In this document: positions 40,554 through 49,763 of the stretch, one piece after another | How the letters are laid out: every line of letters begins with the position of its first letter | Numbering within the stretch: the stretch's first letter is position 1 | DNA from: Streptomyces sp. CC53 | GTDB taxonomy: Bacteria > Actinomycetota > Actinomycetes > Streptomycetales > Streptomycetaceae | Length of the DNA: 51,448 nucleotides | Assembly: GCF_001865245.1 (NCBI RefSeq) | Contig: NZ_MKXB01000193.1 | Span: 1-51,448, forward strand | Reading direction: 5' to 3' | Made by a program: the position numbers and the translations under genes | The notes under the pieces: model-generated | What the model was told of the DNA's origin: nothing | Databases searched by the model: none | What the model saw: the letters and a program-made list of their open reading frames with translations, nothing else

Positions 40554-41765
40554 TCACTTGGACGAGGCGCCCGGCACCTTGACGATCAGCGCGTCGCCCT
40601 GGCCGCCGCCGCCGCACAGCGCGGCCGCGCCGACACCGCCGCCGCGCCGCTTCAGCTCCAGTGCCAGGTGCAGCACGATACGGGCCCCGGACATGCCGAT
40701 CGGGTGACCCAGCGCGATCGCGCCGCCGTTCACGTTCACCTTTTCCGGGGACACCCCAAGGTCCTTCATCGACTGCACGGCCACGGCGGCGAACGCCTCG
40801 TTGATCTCGATCAGGTCGAGGTCGCCGACCTCCAGGCCCTCCTTCTTCAGGGCGTGGCGGATCGCGTTGGACGGCTGCGACTGCAGCGAGTTGTCCGGGC
40901 CGGCGACGTTGCCGTGGGCGCCGATCTCCGCGATCCACTCCAGGCCCAGCTCCTGGGCCTTGGCCTTGCTCATCACGACCACGGCGGCGGCGCCGTCGGA
41001 GATCTGCGAGGACGTGCCCGCGGTGATCGTTCCGTCCTTGGCGAAGGCCGGACGGAGCTTGCCCAGGGACTCCACGGTGGTCTCCGCGCGGATGCCCTCG
41101 TCCTTGGCGAAGACGACCGGGTCGCCCTTGCGCTGCGGGATCTCCACGGGGGTGATCTCGGCCTCGAACAGGCCGTTCTTCTGCGCGGCCGCGGCCCGCT
41201 GGTGCGACAGGGCGGCGATCTCGTCCTGCTCGGGGCGGGCGATGCCGAGGCGGGTGTTGTGCTTCTCCGTGGACTCGCCCATGGCGATGCCCTCGAAGGA
41301 GTCGGTCAGGCCGTCGTGCGCCATGGCGTCCAGCATCTGGACGGCGCCGTACTTGAAGCCGTCGCGGGACTTCGGCAGCAGGTGCGGGGCGTTCGTCATG
41401 GACTCCTGGCCGCCGGCCACGACGACGTCGAACTCGCCGGCGCGGATCAGCTGGTCCGCCAGGGCGATGGCGTCCAGGCCGGACAGGCACACCTTGTTGA
41501 TGGTGAGCGCCGGGACGTTCATCGGGATGCCGGCCTTGACGGCGGCCTGGCGGGCGGGGATCTGGCCGGCGCCCGCCTGGAGCACCTGGCCCATGATCAC
41601 GTACTGCACCTGGTCGCCGCCGATGCCCGCCCGGTCCAGCGCGGCCTTGATGGCGAAGCCGCCGAGGTCGGCGCCGGAGAAGGACTTCAGGGAGCCGAGC
41701 AGCCGGCCCATGGGCGTGCGGGCGCCCGCGACGATGACGGAGGTGGTACCGGTCGTTCCAGACAT
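40554..41765 (-). CDS. Acetyl-CoA C-acetyltransferase (thiolase)
   Basis: 403 aa. Nucleophile Cys93 ([19 protein letters not shown]), catalytic His354 ([15 protein letters not shown]) and Cys384 ([13 protein letters not shown]) are in the expected places. Catalyses reversible condensation or cleavage of acetoacetyl-CoA and longer acyl-CoA in the biosynthetic-thiolase fold. ATG at 41765 with AAGGGG about 10 nt upstream. Divergent from mce. A TACC-N4-AGTA dyad lies at its promoter, similar to one upstream of the DUF6230 operon. Confidence 0.93.
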   Translation of the reverse strand: MSGTTGTTSVIVAGARTPMGRLLGSLKSFSGADLGGFAIKAALDRAGIGGDQVQYVIMGQVLQAGAGQIPARQAAVKAGIPMNVPALTINKVCLSGLDAIALADQLIRAGEFDVVVAGGQESMTNAPHLLPKSRDGFKYGAVQMLDAMAHDGLTDSFEGIAMGESTEKHNTRLGIARPEQDEIAALSHQRAAAAQKNGLFEAEITPVEIPQRKGDPVVFAKDEGIRAETTVESLGKLRPAFAKDGTITAGTSSQISDGAAAVVVMSKAKAQELGLEWIAEIGAHGNVAGPDNSLQSQPSNAIRHALKKEGLEVGDLDLIEINEAFAAVAVQSMKDLGVSPEKVNVNGGAIALGHPIGMSGARIVLHLALELKRRGGGVGAAALCGGGGQGDALIVKVPGASSK

Positions 41766-41819
41766 GAGGACGATCCCCTTCCAGCCTGGGGGGCTGCGGA
41801 GTGAACGAGGGTTTACCGT

Positions 41820-41836
41820 CAATGTACTGAGCGGTA
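41820..41836 (-). promoter_or_regulatory. Thiolase promoter -10 and overlapping TACC-N4-AGTA dyad
   Basis: On the minus strand TACCGCTCAGTA (41836-41825) overlaps a -10-like TACATT (41826-41821). A -35 is not clear. The dyad has the same TACC-N4-AGTA form as TACCCGCTAGTA at 21645-21656. Confidence 0.45.
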
Positions 41837-41913
41837 CCTGCCTCGGTCACCGGGCGGATGGTGTGACGGCGCGCACGTTGCGTAACCGCTCAAGGGAGCG
41901 CTCCACTGGTCAC

Positions 41914-42380
41914 ATGCTCACGAGAATCGACCACATCGGGATCGCCTGCTTCGACCTCGACAAGACCGTCGAGTTCTACACAACGACCTACGGCTTCGAG
42001 GTGTTCCACACCGAGACCAACGAGGAGCAGGGCGTCCGCGAGGCCATGCTCAAGATCAACGAGACGTCCGACGGCGGCGCCTCCTACCTCCAGCTGCTGG
42101 AGCCCACCCGCGAGGACTCCACGGTCGCGAAGTGGCTGGCCAAGAACGGCGAGGGCGTCCACCCCACATCGCCTTCGGCACGGCCGACGTGGACGGCGAC
42201 GCCGAGGCCGTCCGCGCCAAGGGCGTGCGGGTCCTGTACGACGAGCCGCGGCGCGGCTCGATGGGCTCGCGGATCACGTTCCTGCACCCCAAGGACTGCC
42301 ACGGCGTGCTCACCGAGCTGGTCACGTCCGCCGGGTCAGCCTCCGGCTCCGAGGCTGAAGTCCCCTCAGCGGAGCACTGA
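41914..42380 (+). pseudogene. mce: Methylmalonyl-CoA epimerase, frameshifted as read
   Basis: Epimerises (2S)- and (2R)-methylmalonyl-CoA (VOC fold). The first frame gives LTRIDHIGIACFDLDKTVEF up to KWLAKNGEGVH at about 42163. From about 42166 the rest (HIAFGTADVDGDAEAVRAKG, SRITFLHPKDCHGVLTELV) is in another frame and ends at a TGA at 42378. Removing CC from the run 42162-42165 restores the expected GVHHIAFG, so two bases appear to be inserted. All metal ligands (His near the N terminus, His in VHH, Glu in LTELV) would be present in the joined protein of about 155 aa. Divergent from thiolase. True mutation or sequencing error cannot be told from here. Confidence 0.85.
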
Positions 42381-42406
42381 CCGCCCGATTCCCGGCCCGG
42401 TAGAGT
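42378..42406 (+). promoter_or_regulatory. Candidate scy promoter
   Basis: TGACCG (42378-42383), 17 nt, TAGAGT (42401-42406), start predicted near 42413, leader about 178 nt before scy. The -35 overlaps the mce stop. Confidence 0.5.
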
Positions 42407-42590
42407 GGGCGGCTCCGGGCCGGGGCCGGAGCGGGGCCGCGCCGCGGTGCCGTCGCCGTCGGGTCGTCGCCAGGCTGCCGAAAAGCGCCGCGGGGCGCCG
42501 ATCTGACACCATTCCCCGGGGGGGCCGTTCGCCGGCGGACGGTACCCCTGCAAGGAGAGTTCGCGACCAGGGGACGGATGGGACCGCGCA

Positions 42591-45500
42591 GTGCGGGGCT
42601 ACGAACGCCAGGAGAGCCACCGGGCTGACGACGACCACCTTTCGCGGTTCGAAGCCGAGATGGACCGGCTGAAGACCGAGCGGGAGAAGGCCGTCCAGCA
42701 CGCCGAGGACCTCGGTTACCAGGTCGAGGTCTTGCGCGCCAAGCTCCACGAGGCACGGCGCACCATCGCGTCCCGCCCTGCCTACGTCGATCCGAACGAG
42801 GCCGGCTACCAGGCCGAGCAGATGCTCCGCACCGCCCAGGTGCAGGCCGAGCAGATGCGCTCGGACGCCGAGCGCGAACTGCGCGAGGCCCGCGCCCAGA
42901 CGCAGCGGATACTCCAGGAGCACGCCGAGCACCAGGCCCGCCTCCAGGCCGAGTTGCACAACGAGGCGGTGCAGCGCCGCCAGCAGCTCGACCAGGAGCT
43001 CGCCGAGCGGCGGCAGACCGTCGAGGCCCACGTCAACGAGAACGTGGCGTGGGCGGAGCAGCTCCGCTCCCGTACCGAGCAGCAGGCCCGCCGGCTGCTG
43101 GAGGAGTCCCGCGCCGAGGCCGAGCAGGCCCTGGCCGCCGCCCGCGCCGAGGCGGCCCGGCTCGCCGAGGAGACCCGCCAGCGGGTCGGCTCCGAGGCGG
43201 AGGCCGCCCGTGCCGAGGCCGAGGCGATCCTGCTGCGCGCCCGAAAGGACGCCGAACGGCTCCTCAACGCCGCGTCCGCCCAGGCCCAGGAGGCCACCAG
43301 CCACGCCGAGCAGGTCCGCACCGCCACCACCGCCGAGGCCGACCAGGCCCGCCGGCAGGCCACCGAACTCAGCCGGGGCGCCGAGCAGCGCATGCAGGAG
43401 GCCGAGGAGCGGCTGCGCGTGGCCCGCGCCGAGGCCGACAAGCTGGTCGCCGCCGCCACCGAGGACGCCGCCAAGCGCCTGGCTGCCGCCGACTCCGCGA
43501 ACGAGCAGCGCACCCGTACCGCGAAGGCGGAGATCGCCCGGCTCGTCGGCGAGGCGACGAAGGAGGCCGAGGCGCTCAAGGCGGAGGCCGAGCAGGCCCT
43601 CGCGGACGCCCGTGCCGAGGCCGACAAGCTGGTCGCGACGGCCGCCGAGAAGGCCCGTACGAAGGCCGCCGAGGACTCCGCCGCCCAGCTCGCCCAGGCC
43701 GCCCGCAGCGCCGAGGAGATGCTCGGCAAGGCGTCCGAGGAGGCCCAGGCCACCACCCGCAAGGCCGGTGAGGAGGCCGAGCGGATCCGCCGCGAGGCGG
43801 AGGCGGAGGCGGACCGGCTGGTCAGCGAGGCCGCCGGCACCGCCGAGCAGCTGCGCGGCGCCGCCAAGGACGACACCAAGGAGTACCGCGCCAAGACCGT
43901 CGAGCTCCAGGAGGAGGCGCGGCGGCTGCGCGGCGAGGCCGAGCAGCTGCGCGCCGAGGCCATCGCGGAGGGCGAGCGGATCCGGGCGGAGGCCCGCCGC
44001 GAGGTCGTCCAGCAGATCGAGGAGGCCGCGAAGAAGGCCGAGGAGCTCCTCACCAAGGCGAAGTCGGACGCCGACGAGCTGCGCACCGCCGCGAGCGCGG
44101 ACAGCGAGCGGGTCCGCGCCGAGGCCATCGAACGCGCCACCGCCCTGCGCCAGCAGGCCGAGGAGGCCCTGGAGCGCACCCGCGGCGAGGCCGAGCAGCT
44201 GCGCGCGGACGCGGAGGAGCAGGCCGCGTCGGTGAAGGCTGCGGCGGAGGCCGCCGCCGAGGCGCTGCGGGAGGAGACCGAGCGGGGCATCACCGCACGC
44301 CGGGCGGAGGCCGCCGAGGAGCTGGCGCGGCTCCAGTCGGACGCCGAGGCGCGGCTCGTCTCGGCCGAGCAGACCCTGTCCGACGCCCGCGCGGAGGGCG
44401 AGCGGCTGCGCCGGGAGGCCGCCGAGGAGACCGAGCGGCTGCGCGCCGAGTCCGCCGAGCGGCGCCGGGCGCTCCAGGAGGAGGCCGAGGCCGAGGCGCA
44501 GCGGCTGCGCACGGAGGCCGCGGCGGACGTCTCGGCCGCGCGCGCCGAGGCGGAGAACACGGCGGTGCGGCTCCGGGCGGAGGCGTCCGCGGAGGCGGAG
44601 CGGCTCAAGGCGGAGGCGCAGGAGTCCGCGGACCGGCTCCGCGCCGAGGCGCAGGCCGCCGCGGAGCGGCTGAAGGCGGAGGCCGCGGAGGAGCTGGCGG
44701 CCGCCCAGGAGGAGGCCAACCGGCGCCGCCGGGAGGCCGACGAGACGCTGGGCGCCGCGCGGGGCGAGGCGGACCAGGAGCGAAGCCGCGCCCGGGAGCA
44801 GAGCGAGGAGCTGCTGGCGTCGGCCCGCAAGCGGGTCGACGAGGCGCAGGCCGAGGCGCAGCGGCTGGTCGAGGAGGCCGAGCGGCGGGCCGCGGAGATG
44901 GTCGGCGCCGCCGAGCAGACCGCCCGCGAGGTGCGGGAGTCCGTGGCGGGCCTCCAGGAGCAGGCCGAGGAGGAGATCGCCGGGCTGCGGTCGGCGGCCG
45001 AGCACGCCGCGGAGCGCACCAGGACGGAGGCCCAGGAGGAGGCCGACCGGGTCCGCGGCGACGCGTACGCGGAGCGGGAGCGGGCCTCGGCGGACGCCAC
45101 CCTGCTGCGGGACCGGGCCCGCGAGGAGTCCGAGGCGGCGAAGGCGCTGGCCGAGCGGACCGTGCGGGAGGCACTGGAGGAGGCCGAGAAGACCAGGTCG
45201 GACGCGGCCGAGTACGGGCAGCGGGTGCGGACGGAGGCGTCCGACGCGCTGGCCTCCGCGGAGCAGGACGCGGCGCGCACCCGGCAGGAGGCCAGGGGCG
45301 ACGCCAACCGCATCCGGTCGGAGGCGGCGGAGCAGGCGGACCGGCTCGTCACGGAGGCGTCCGCCGAGGCGGAGAAGCTGGTCTCCGACGCCACGGCCGA
45401 GGCCGGGCGGGTGACGGCCGAGGCGGCCGCGGAGGCGGACCGGGTCATCACGGAGACGGCCGCCGCTGCGGACCAGCTCGCCACCGAGGCGGCCGAGGTC

Positions 45501-46724
45501 CTGGAGGAGGCGCGGGAGGAGGCCGCGCGGCTGCGCACCGAGGCCGAGCAGGTCAAGGCCGACGGCGAAGCCGAAGCCGAACGCCTGCGCGAGGACGCCC
45601 GCGCCGACGGCGAACAGGTACGGGAGAAGGCCCGCATCGAAGCGGACCGCCTCCTCGACGACGCACGCAAGGACGCCGACAAGCGCCGCTCCGACGCCGC
45701 CGCCCAGGCCGACGAACTCGTCACCAAGGCCGCCGCCGAAGCCGAACGGCTCACCGCCGAGGCGGCGGACGAGGCGGAGCGGCTGCGGGCCGAGGCCGCC
45801 GAGACGGTCGGGTCGGCCCAGCAGGCGGCGGACCGGATCCGCAAGGAGGCCGAGCAGCACCTCAAGGAGACCGAGGAGACGGCCGACCGGGTGCGGGCGG
45901 ACGCCCGCGCCGAGGCCGACCGTCTGCGGGACGAGGCGCGCGAGGACGCCGGCAAGCGGCGGGCCGACGCGGCCGAGCAGGCCGACCAGCTCGTGGCGAA
46001 GGCCCAGGAGGAGGCGCTGCGCGCCACCACCGACGCCGAGGCGCAGGCCGACACGATGGTGGGCGCGGCCCGCAAGGAGGCCGAGCGGATCGTGTCCGAG
46101 GCGACCATCGAGGGCAACGCCCTGGTGGAGAGGGCCCGTACGGACGCCGACGAGCTGCTGGTCGGGGCGCGCCGGGACGCCAACGCCATAAGGGAGCGCG
46201 TCGAGGAGCTGCGAGCGCGCACCGAGTCGGAGATCGAGGAGCTCCACGAGCGGGCCCGGCAGGAGAGCGCCGAGCAGGCCCGGGTCGCGGGCGAGCGCGC
46301 CGACAAGATGGTGCAGACGGCCGAGGAGAAGCTGGCGCAGGCCGAGGCGAAGGCCGAGGAGCTGGTGGCGGACGCCAACTCGGAGGCCAGCAAGGTCCGG
46401 ATCGCCGCGGTGAAGAAGGCGGAGGGCCTGCTGAAGGAGGCCAACCAGAAGAAGGTCGACGTCAACCGCGAGGCGCAGCAGATCAAGGAGAAGGCCGAGC
46501 AGGAGGCGGACGCGCTGCTGGCGGCCGCGCGCCGCGAGCTGGAGGTGCTGGAGCGCCGCCAGGAGGACATCAAGGGGGAGATCTCCCGTGTCCAGGCCGT
46601 GCTGGAGGCGTTGGAGAGTTTCGAGGCGCCTGCCGGAAGTGGCGGCAAGGAGGGCGGCAGCAGCACCAAGGCGGCGGCCGGAGCCGGGGGTACCCGTACG
46701 GGCGGCAAGTCAAACGCCGGCTAA
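42591..46724 (+). CDS. scy: Scy, coiled-coil polarisome scaffold
   Basis: 1377 aa, nearly all coiled coil. N terminus RGYERQESHRADDDHLSRFE, then more than a thousand residues of Ala/Glu/Arg-rich repeats with units such as AEAERLRTEA and SDAEARLVSAEQTL. The periodicity fits the hendecad-based 51-residue pattern described for Scy. The C terminus turns Gly/Lys/Thr-rich (about the last 30 residues). Scy assembles with DivIVA and FilP at hyphal tips, setting the number and place of growth zones. GTG at 42591, ribosome site GGGA 9 nt upstream. filP follows after 115 bp, the invariant Streptomyces order. Repetition makes open frames on the other strand; none is a gene. Confidence 0.95.
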   Translation: MRGYERQESHRADDDHLSRFEAEMDRLKTEREKAVQHAEDLGYQVEVLRAKLHEARRTIASRPAYVDPNEAGYQAEQMLRTAQVQAEQMRSDAERELREARAQTQRILQEHAEHQARLQAELHNEAVQRRQQLDQELAERRQTVEAHVNENVAWAEQLRSRTEQQARRLLEESRAEAEQALAAARAEAARLAEETRQRVGSEAEAARAEAEAILLRARKDAERLLNAASAQAQEATSHAEQVRTATTAEADQARRQATELSRGAEQRMQEAEERLRVARAEADKLVAAATEDAAKRLAAADSANEQRTRTAKAEIARLVGEATKEAEALKAEAEQALADARAEADKLVATAAEKARTKAAEDSAAQLAQAARSAEEMLGKASEEAQATTRKAGEEAERIRREAEAEADRLVSEAAGTAEQLRGAAKDDTKEYRAKTVELQEEARRLRGEAEQLRAEAIAEGERIRAEARREVVQQIEEAAKKAEELLTKAKSDADELRTAASADSERVRAEAIERATALRQQAEEALERTRGEAEQLRADAEEQAASVKAAAEAAAEALREETERGITARRAEAAEELARLQSDAEARLVSAEQTLSDARAEGERLRREAAEETERLRAESAERRRALQEEAEAEAQRLRTEAAADVSAARAEAENTAVRLRAEASAEAERLKAEAQESADRLRAEAQAAAERLKAEAAEELAAAQEEANRRRREADETLGAARGEADQERSRAREQSEELLASARKRVDEAQAEAQRLVEEAERRAAEMVGAAEQTAREVRESVAGLQEQAEEEIAGLRSAAEHAAERTRTEAQEEADRVRGDAYAERERASADATLLRDRAREESEAAKALAERTVREALEEAEKTRSDAAEYGQRVRTEASDALASAEQDAARTRQEARGDANRIRSEAAEQADRLVTEASAEAEKLVSDATAEAGRVTAEAAAEADRVITETAAAADQLATEAAEVLEEAREEAARLRTEAEQVKADGEAEAERLREDARADGEQVREKARIEADRLLDDARKDADKRRSDAAAQADELVTKAAAEAERLTAEAADEAERLRAEAAETVGSAQQAADRIRKEAEQHLKETEETADRVRADARAEADRLRDEAREDAGKRRADAAEQADQLVAKAQEEALRATTDAEAQADTMVGAARKEAERIVSEATIEGNALVERARTDADELLVGARRDANAIRERVEELRARTESEIEELHERARQESAEQARVAGERADKMVQTAEEKLAQAEAKAEELVADANSEASKVRIAAVKKAEGLLKEANQKKVDVNREAQQIKEKAEQEADALLAAARRELEVLERRQEDIKGEISRVQAVLEALESFEAPAGSGGKEGGSSTKAAAGAGGTRTGGKSNAG

Positions 46725-46839
46725 GCCACTCAAAAGGCTGGACATTCTCCCAATCAAACGGTCATCCGCTCGATGACACGCCGCTGCGGCCCCTAGGATT
46801 CCCCCTAACACCTCACCGGTCTCATTCGACAGGAACCCC

Positions 46840-47775
46840 ATGAGCGACACTTCCTCCCCCTTCGGCTTCGAGCTCGTGCGGCGTGGTTACGACCGCGGTC
46901 AGGTGGACGACCGCATCAGCAAGCTCGTTGCCGACCGTGACAGTGCTCTGGCCCGTATCACAGCTCTGGAAAAGCGCATCGAGGAACTGCACCTCGAAAC
47001 GCAGAACGCACAGGCCCAGGTGAGCGAGGCCGAGCCGTCGTACGCCGGCCTCGGCGCCCGGGTCGAGAAGATCCTCCGGCTGGCCGAGGAGGAGGCGAAG
47101 GACCTGCGTGAGGAGGCGCGTCGCGCCGCCGAGCAGCACCGTGAGCTCGCCGAGGCCGCGGCCCAGCAGGTGCGCAACGACGCGGAGACGTTCGCCGCGG
47201 ACCGCAAGGCGAAGGCCGAGGACGAGGGCGTCCGGATCGTCGAGAAGGCGCAGGGCGAGGCGAACCAGCTGCGCGCCGAGGCGCAGAAGGACGCGCAGTC
47301 CAAGCGCGAGGAGGCGGACGCCCTCTTCGAGGAGACCCGGGCGAAGGCGGCGCAGGCGGCGGCCGACTTCGAGACGAACCTCGCGAAGCGGCGCGAGCAG
47401 TCGGAGCGTGACCTGGCGTCGCGTCAGGCGAAGGCGGAGAAGCGGCTCGCGGAGATCGAGCACCGGGCGGAGCAGCTGCGCCTGGAGGCCGAGAAGCTGC
47501 GCACCGACGCGGAGCGCCGGGCCCGCCAGACCGTGGAGACGGCGCAGCGGCAGGCCGAGGACATCGTGGCCGACGCGAACGCGAAGGCGGACCGGATCCG
47601 CAGCGAATCGGAGCGCGAGCTGGCGGCGCTGACGAACCGTCGCGACTCCATCAACGCCCAGCTGACCAACGTCCGCGAGATGCTGGCCACGCTGACGGGT
47701 GCGGCCGTCGCCGCCGCGAACGTGCCGGGCGACGACGAGGTCACCCGCGGGGTGCCCGCCCAGCAGTCCCGCTGA
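46840..47775 (+). CDS. filP: FilP, intermediate filament-like protein
   Basis: 311 aa. Starts SDTSSPFGFELVRRGYDRGQ, the DivIVA-like short N-terminal motif (GFELVRRGYDRGQVD), then a long coiled-coil rod from about residue 35 (ARITALEKRIEELHLETQNA) to about 285, and a short non-coiled tail ending GVPAQQSR. Forms cytoskeletal networks behind the hyphal tip that stiffen the cell, and interacts with Scy and DivIVA. ATG at 46840 with AGGA 8 nt upstream. Own transcription is likely, given 115 bp after scy, and a hairpin ends it. Confidence 0.95.
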   Translation: MSDTSSPFGFELVRRGYDRGQVDDRISKLVADRDSALARITALEKRIEELHLETQNAQAQVSEAEPSYAGLGARVEKILRLAEEEAKDLREEARRAAEQHRELAEAAAQQVRNDAETFAADRKAKAEDEGVRIVEKAQGEANQLRAEAQKDAQSKREEADALFEETRAKAAQAAADFETNLAKRREQSERDLASRQAKAEKRLAEIEHRAEQLRLEAEKLRTDAERRARQTVETAQRQAEDIVADANAKADRIRSESERELAALTNRRDSINAQLTNVREMLATLTGAAVAAANVPGDDEVTRGVPAQQSR

Positions 47776-47818
47776 AGCAACGACGCCCTGACCGGCGGGC
47801 CCCCGGCCCGCCGCCCCC

Positions 47819-47856
47819 GGACGCCGGAGGAGCTGGCCACCAGCCCTCCGGCGTCC
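47819..47856 (+). terminator. filP terminator hairpin
   Basis: 12-bp perfect arms 47819-47830 and 47845-47856 around a 14-nt loop, followed by GCGTGTTT, 44 bp after the filP stop. Confidence 0.75.
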
Positions 47857-48808
47857 GCGTGTTTCCGCCCCGCACCCGGACCCGCCGCACACCGGTACGC
47901 GCGGACGCGGGACGTGCGGCGAGGTCGGGCACGCGGCGTGGCACGGCGCCCGGCCGGACCCCAGCGGGCGCGAGTGCGGGCCGGAGCGCGGGCGGTGAGG
48001 ATGCGGGCCCTGCGGGTCGAGTCGGGCCGGGGGAGGAGGGCAGGGCGGGGGGAGCACGGAGCGGGAGCAGGGAGGGCAGGGCAAGCAGCAGACAGCGGGG
48101 AGCTGGAACGAGAACGGGCAGCTGAAGCGCGAGGGGCGAGGGGCGAGCGGCGAGCGGCGAGCGGCGAGCGGCGAGCGGCGAGCCGAACGAACCCCTGCGG
48201 GCGCTGCATCGGGCCGGGACGGGTGTGGGTGGCGGGGCGGTCAGCGGGGCGGTACGGGGGCTCGGGTACGCCCTACGGGACGGGCGGGGCGGGAAGGCGA
48301 GCCCGGCAGCGGCGCCCGAGGCGGCCGAGGTGGCCGTGCGGGCAGGCCCCGGCAGGGGACACACGTCCCCGGGGTGGAGCGGGCCCGGCCGGCCGACGCC
48401 GGACGGCAGGCACCCGTGTCCGCGACGCGCGCGGCGCGCGGGCGGAGCGGCGGGGCGGTCCGTGCGGTCGGTCCCCCCGGATCTCCCGTGCAAGGACGTC
48501 CACCGGACAGGGACCTCCCGCGTGCGGGGCCCCTCGGGGCGGGACCTCCTCGTGCGGGGCAGGGCACGTGGCGGCACGCGGGACGGCGCCGGGGCGGAGC
48601 CCCCTGCCGTGGGGCAGGACGCGGACGGGCGCCGAGAGGGCGGGGGTGTGCGGGCCGTGCGTCGCCGACCGAGCCGGGTGCGGACGGCGGGCCGGCGCGC
48701 GGGTCCCGGGGGCTCGGTGCCGTCGGGGGTCCTCCGGGGCCGCTGGCCCCGTGAGTTCGGGCGGGCCGCCCGGTAGCGTCCGCTCCCCCGTCCCCGTAGC
48801 GTGGGTGC
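47857..48808. other. 952-bp gene-free, low-complexity GC-rich gap
   Basis: No reading frame here has a recognisable protein sequence: the open frames translate to Arg/Gly/Pro/Ala strings. It contains an eight-copy 7-bp tandem repeat (48129-48184) and strongly purine-biased plus-strand DNA (about 48025-48185). The promoter of the ABC genes must be at its right end. Nothing else stands out. Confidence 0.6.
48129..48184. repeat. 7-bp tandem repeat, eight units
   Basis: GCGAGGG twice, GCGAGCG five times, GCGAGCC once, head to tail over 56 bp in the gap between filP and the ABC genes. A simple-sequence microsatellite-like tract, prone to slippage. It has no spacers, so it is not a CRISPR array. 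Confidence 0.9.
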
Positions 48809-49756
48809 ATGATCGAGATCGAGGGCCTGACCAAACGTTTCGGCACGAAGACAGCCGTCGACGACCTCACCTTCACCGTCCGCCCGGGGGTCGTCACCGG
48901 CTTCCTCGGACCGAACGGGGCGGGCAAGTCGACGACGATGCGCATGATGCTCGGCCTGGACGCCCCGACCAGTGGCTCCGTGCGGATCGACGGGCGGCAC
49001 TACCGGGAACTCGACGAGCCCCTGAAGGACATCGGCGCGCTGCTGGACGCGAAGGCGGTGCACGGCGGTCGCAGCGCCTACCACCACCTGCTGTGCCTCG
49101 CGCAGTCGAACCGCATCCCCGAGCAACGGGTCCACGAGGTGCTCGACATCGTGGGACTGTCGTCCGTGGCGCGCAAGAAGGCCAAGAACTTCTCCATGGG
49201 CATGGGCCAGCGGCTGGGAATCGCGGCCGCCCTGCTCGGTGATCCGCGCATTCTCCTGTTCGACGAACCGGTCAATGGTCTGGACCCCGAGGGAATTCAC
49301 TGGATCCGCAATCTCTTCAAAGCACTCGCCGCCGAAGGCCGGACGATCTTCGTTTCCAGCCATCTGATGAGCGAAATGGCACTCACTGCGGACCACTTGG
49401 TGGTCATCGGGCAGGGCCGACTGCTTGCGGACACCTCGATGGCGGATTTCATCGCGCGCAACTCCCGCAGCTACGTACGGCTCCGCTCCCCGCAACGGGA
49501 GCTTCTGCTCGACGTCCTGCGGGCCGAGGGGCTGACCCCCGTGGAGGCGGCAGGCGGGGTCCTGGAGGTCGACGGGGCGACGACGGAGCGCGTCGGGGAG
49601 CTCGCGGCCGAGCACCGCGTCGTGCTGCACGAGCTCAGCGCCCAGCACGCCTCACTGGAGGAGGCCTTCATGAGGATGACCGCCACGGCGGTCGAGTACC
49701 ACGCACAGGACACAGCCCCGCAGCCCACGTGGGGCGCGGGCGTGAAGGGGGCTTGA
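48809..49756 (+). CDS. ABC-2 type transporter ATP-binding protein
   Basis: 315 aa. Walker A FLGPNGAGKSTTMRMML, signature FSMGMGQRLGIAAAL (SMGMGQR in place of LSGGQ, typical of this drug/lantibiotic-export-like group), Walker B ILLFDEPVNGLDPEG, H-loop VSSHLMSEMA, and a C-terminal domain of about 90 residues. ATG at 48809, ribosome site weak; possibly leaderless or translated from a long RNA. The permease follows 7 bp later, so they form one exporter. Substrate unknown. Confidence 0.93.
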   Translation: MIEIEGLTKRFGTKTAVDDLTFTVRPGVVTGFLGPNGAGKSTTMRMMLGLDAPTSGSVRIDGRHYRELDEPLKDIGALLDAKAVHGGRSAYHHLLCLAQSNRIPEQRVHEVLDIVGLSSVARKKAKNFSMGMGQRLGIAAALLGDPRILLFDEPVNGLDPEGIHWIRNLFKALAAEGRTIFVSSHLMSEMALTADHLVVIGQGRLLADTSMADFIARNSRSYVRLRSPQRELLLDVLRAEGLTPVEAAGGVLEVDGATTERVGELAAEHRVVLHELSAQHASLEEAFMRMTATAVEYHAQDTAPQPTWGAGVKGA

Positions 49757-49763
49757 GGAAGTC

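Noticed and set aside
41894..41904. CebR-like box GGGAGCGCTCC before mce
   Set aside because: Matches the core of the cellobiose operator TGGGAGCGCTCCCA but lacks the outer bases, and mce has no link to cellobiose. Kept as a chance palindrome.
42366..46708. Very long open frames on the minus strand opposite scy (about 1300 codons)
   Set aside because: They translate to monotonous Arg/Leu/Gly or Ser/Ala strings, the mirror of the GAG/GCC-rich coiled-coil codons of scy; no ribosome site or domain.
48129..48184. CRISPR-like array
   Set aside because: Units are 7 bp and contiguous with no spacers and no cas genes; simple tandem repeat.
47914..49242. 442-codon plus-strand frame in the gap after filP
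   Set aside because: Arg/Gly/Ala low complexity, and it runs into the ABC gene in the wrong frame.
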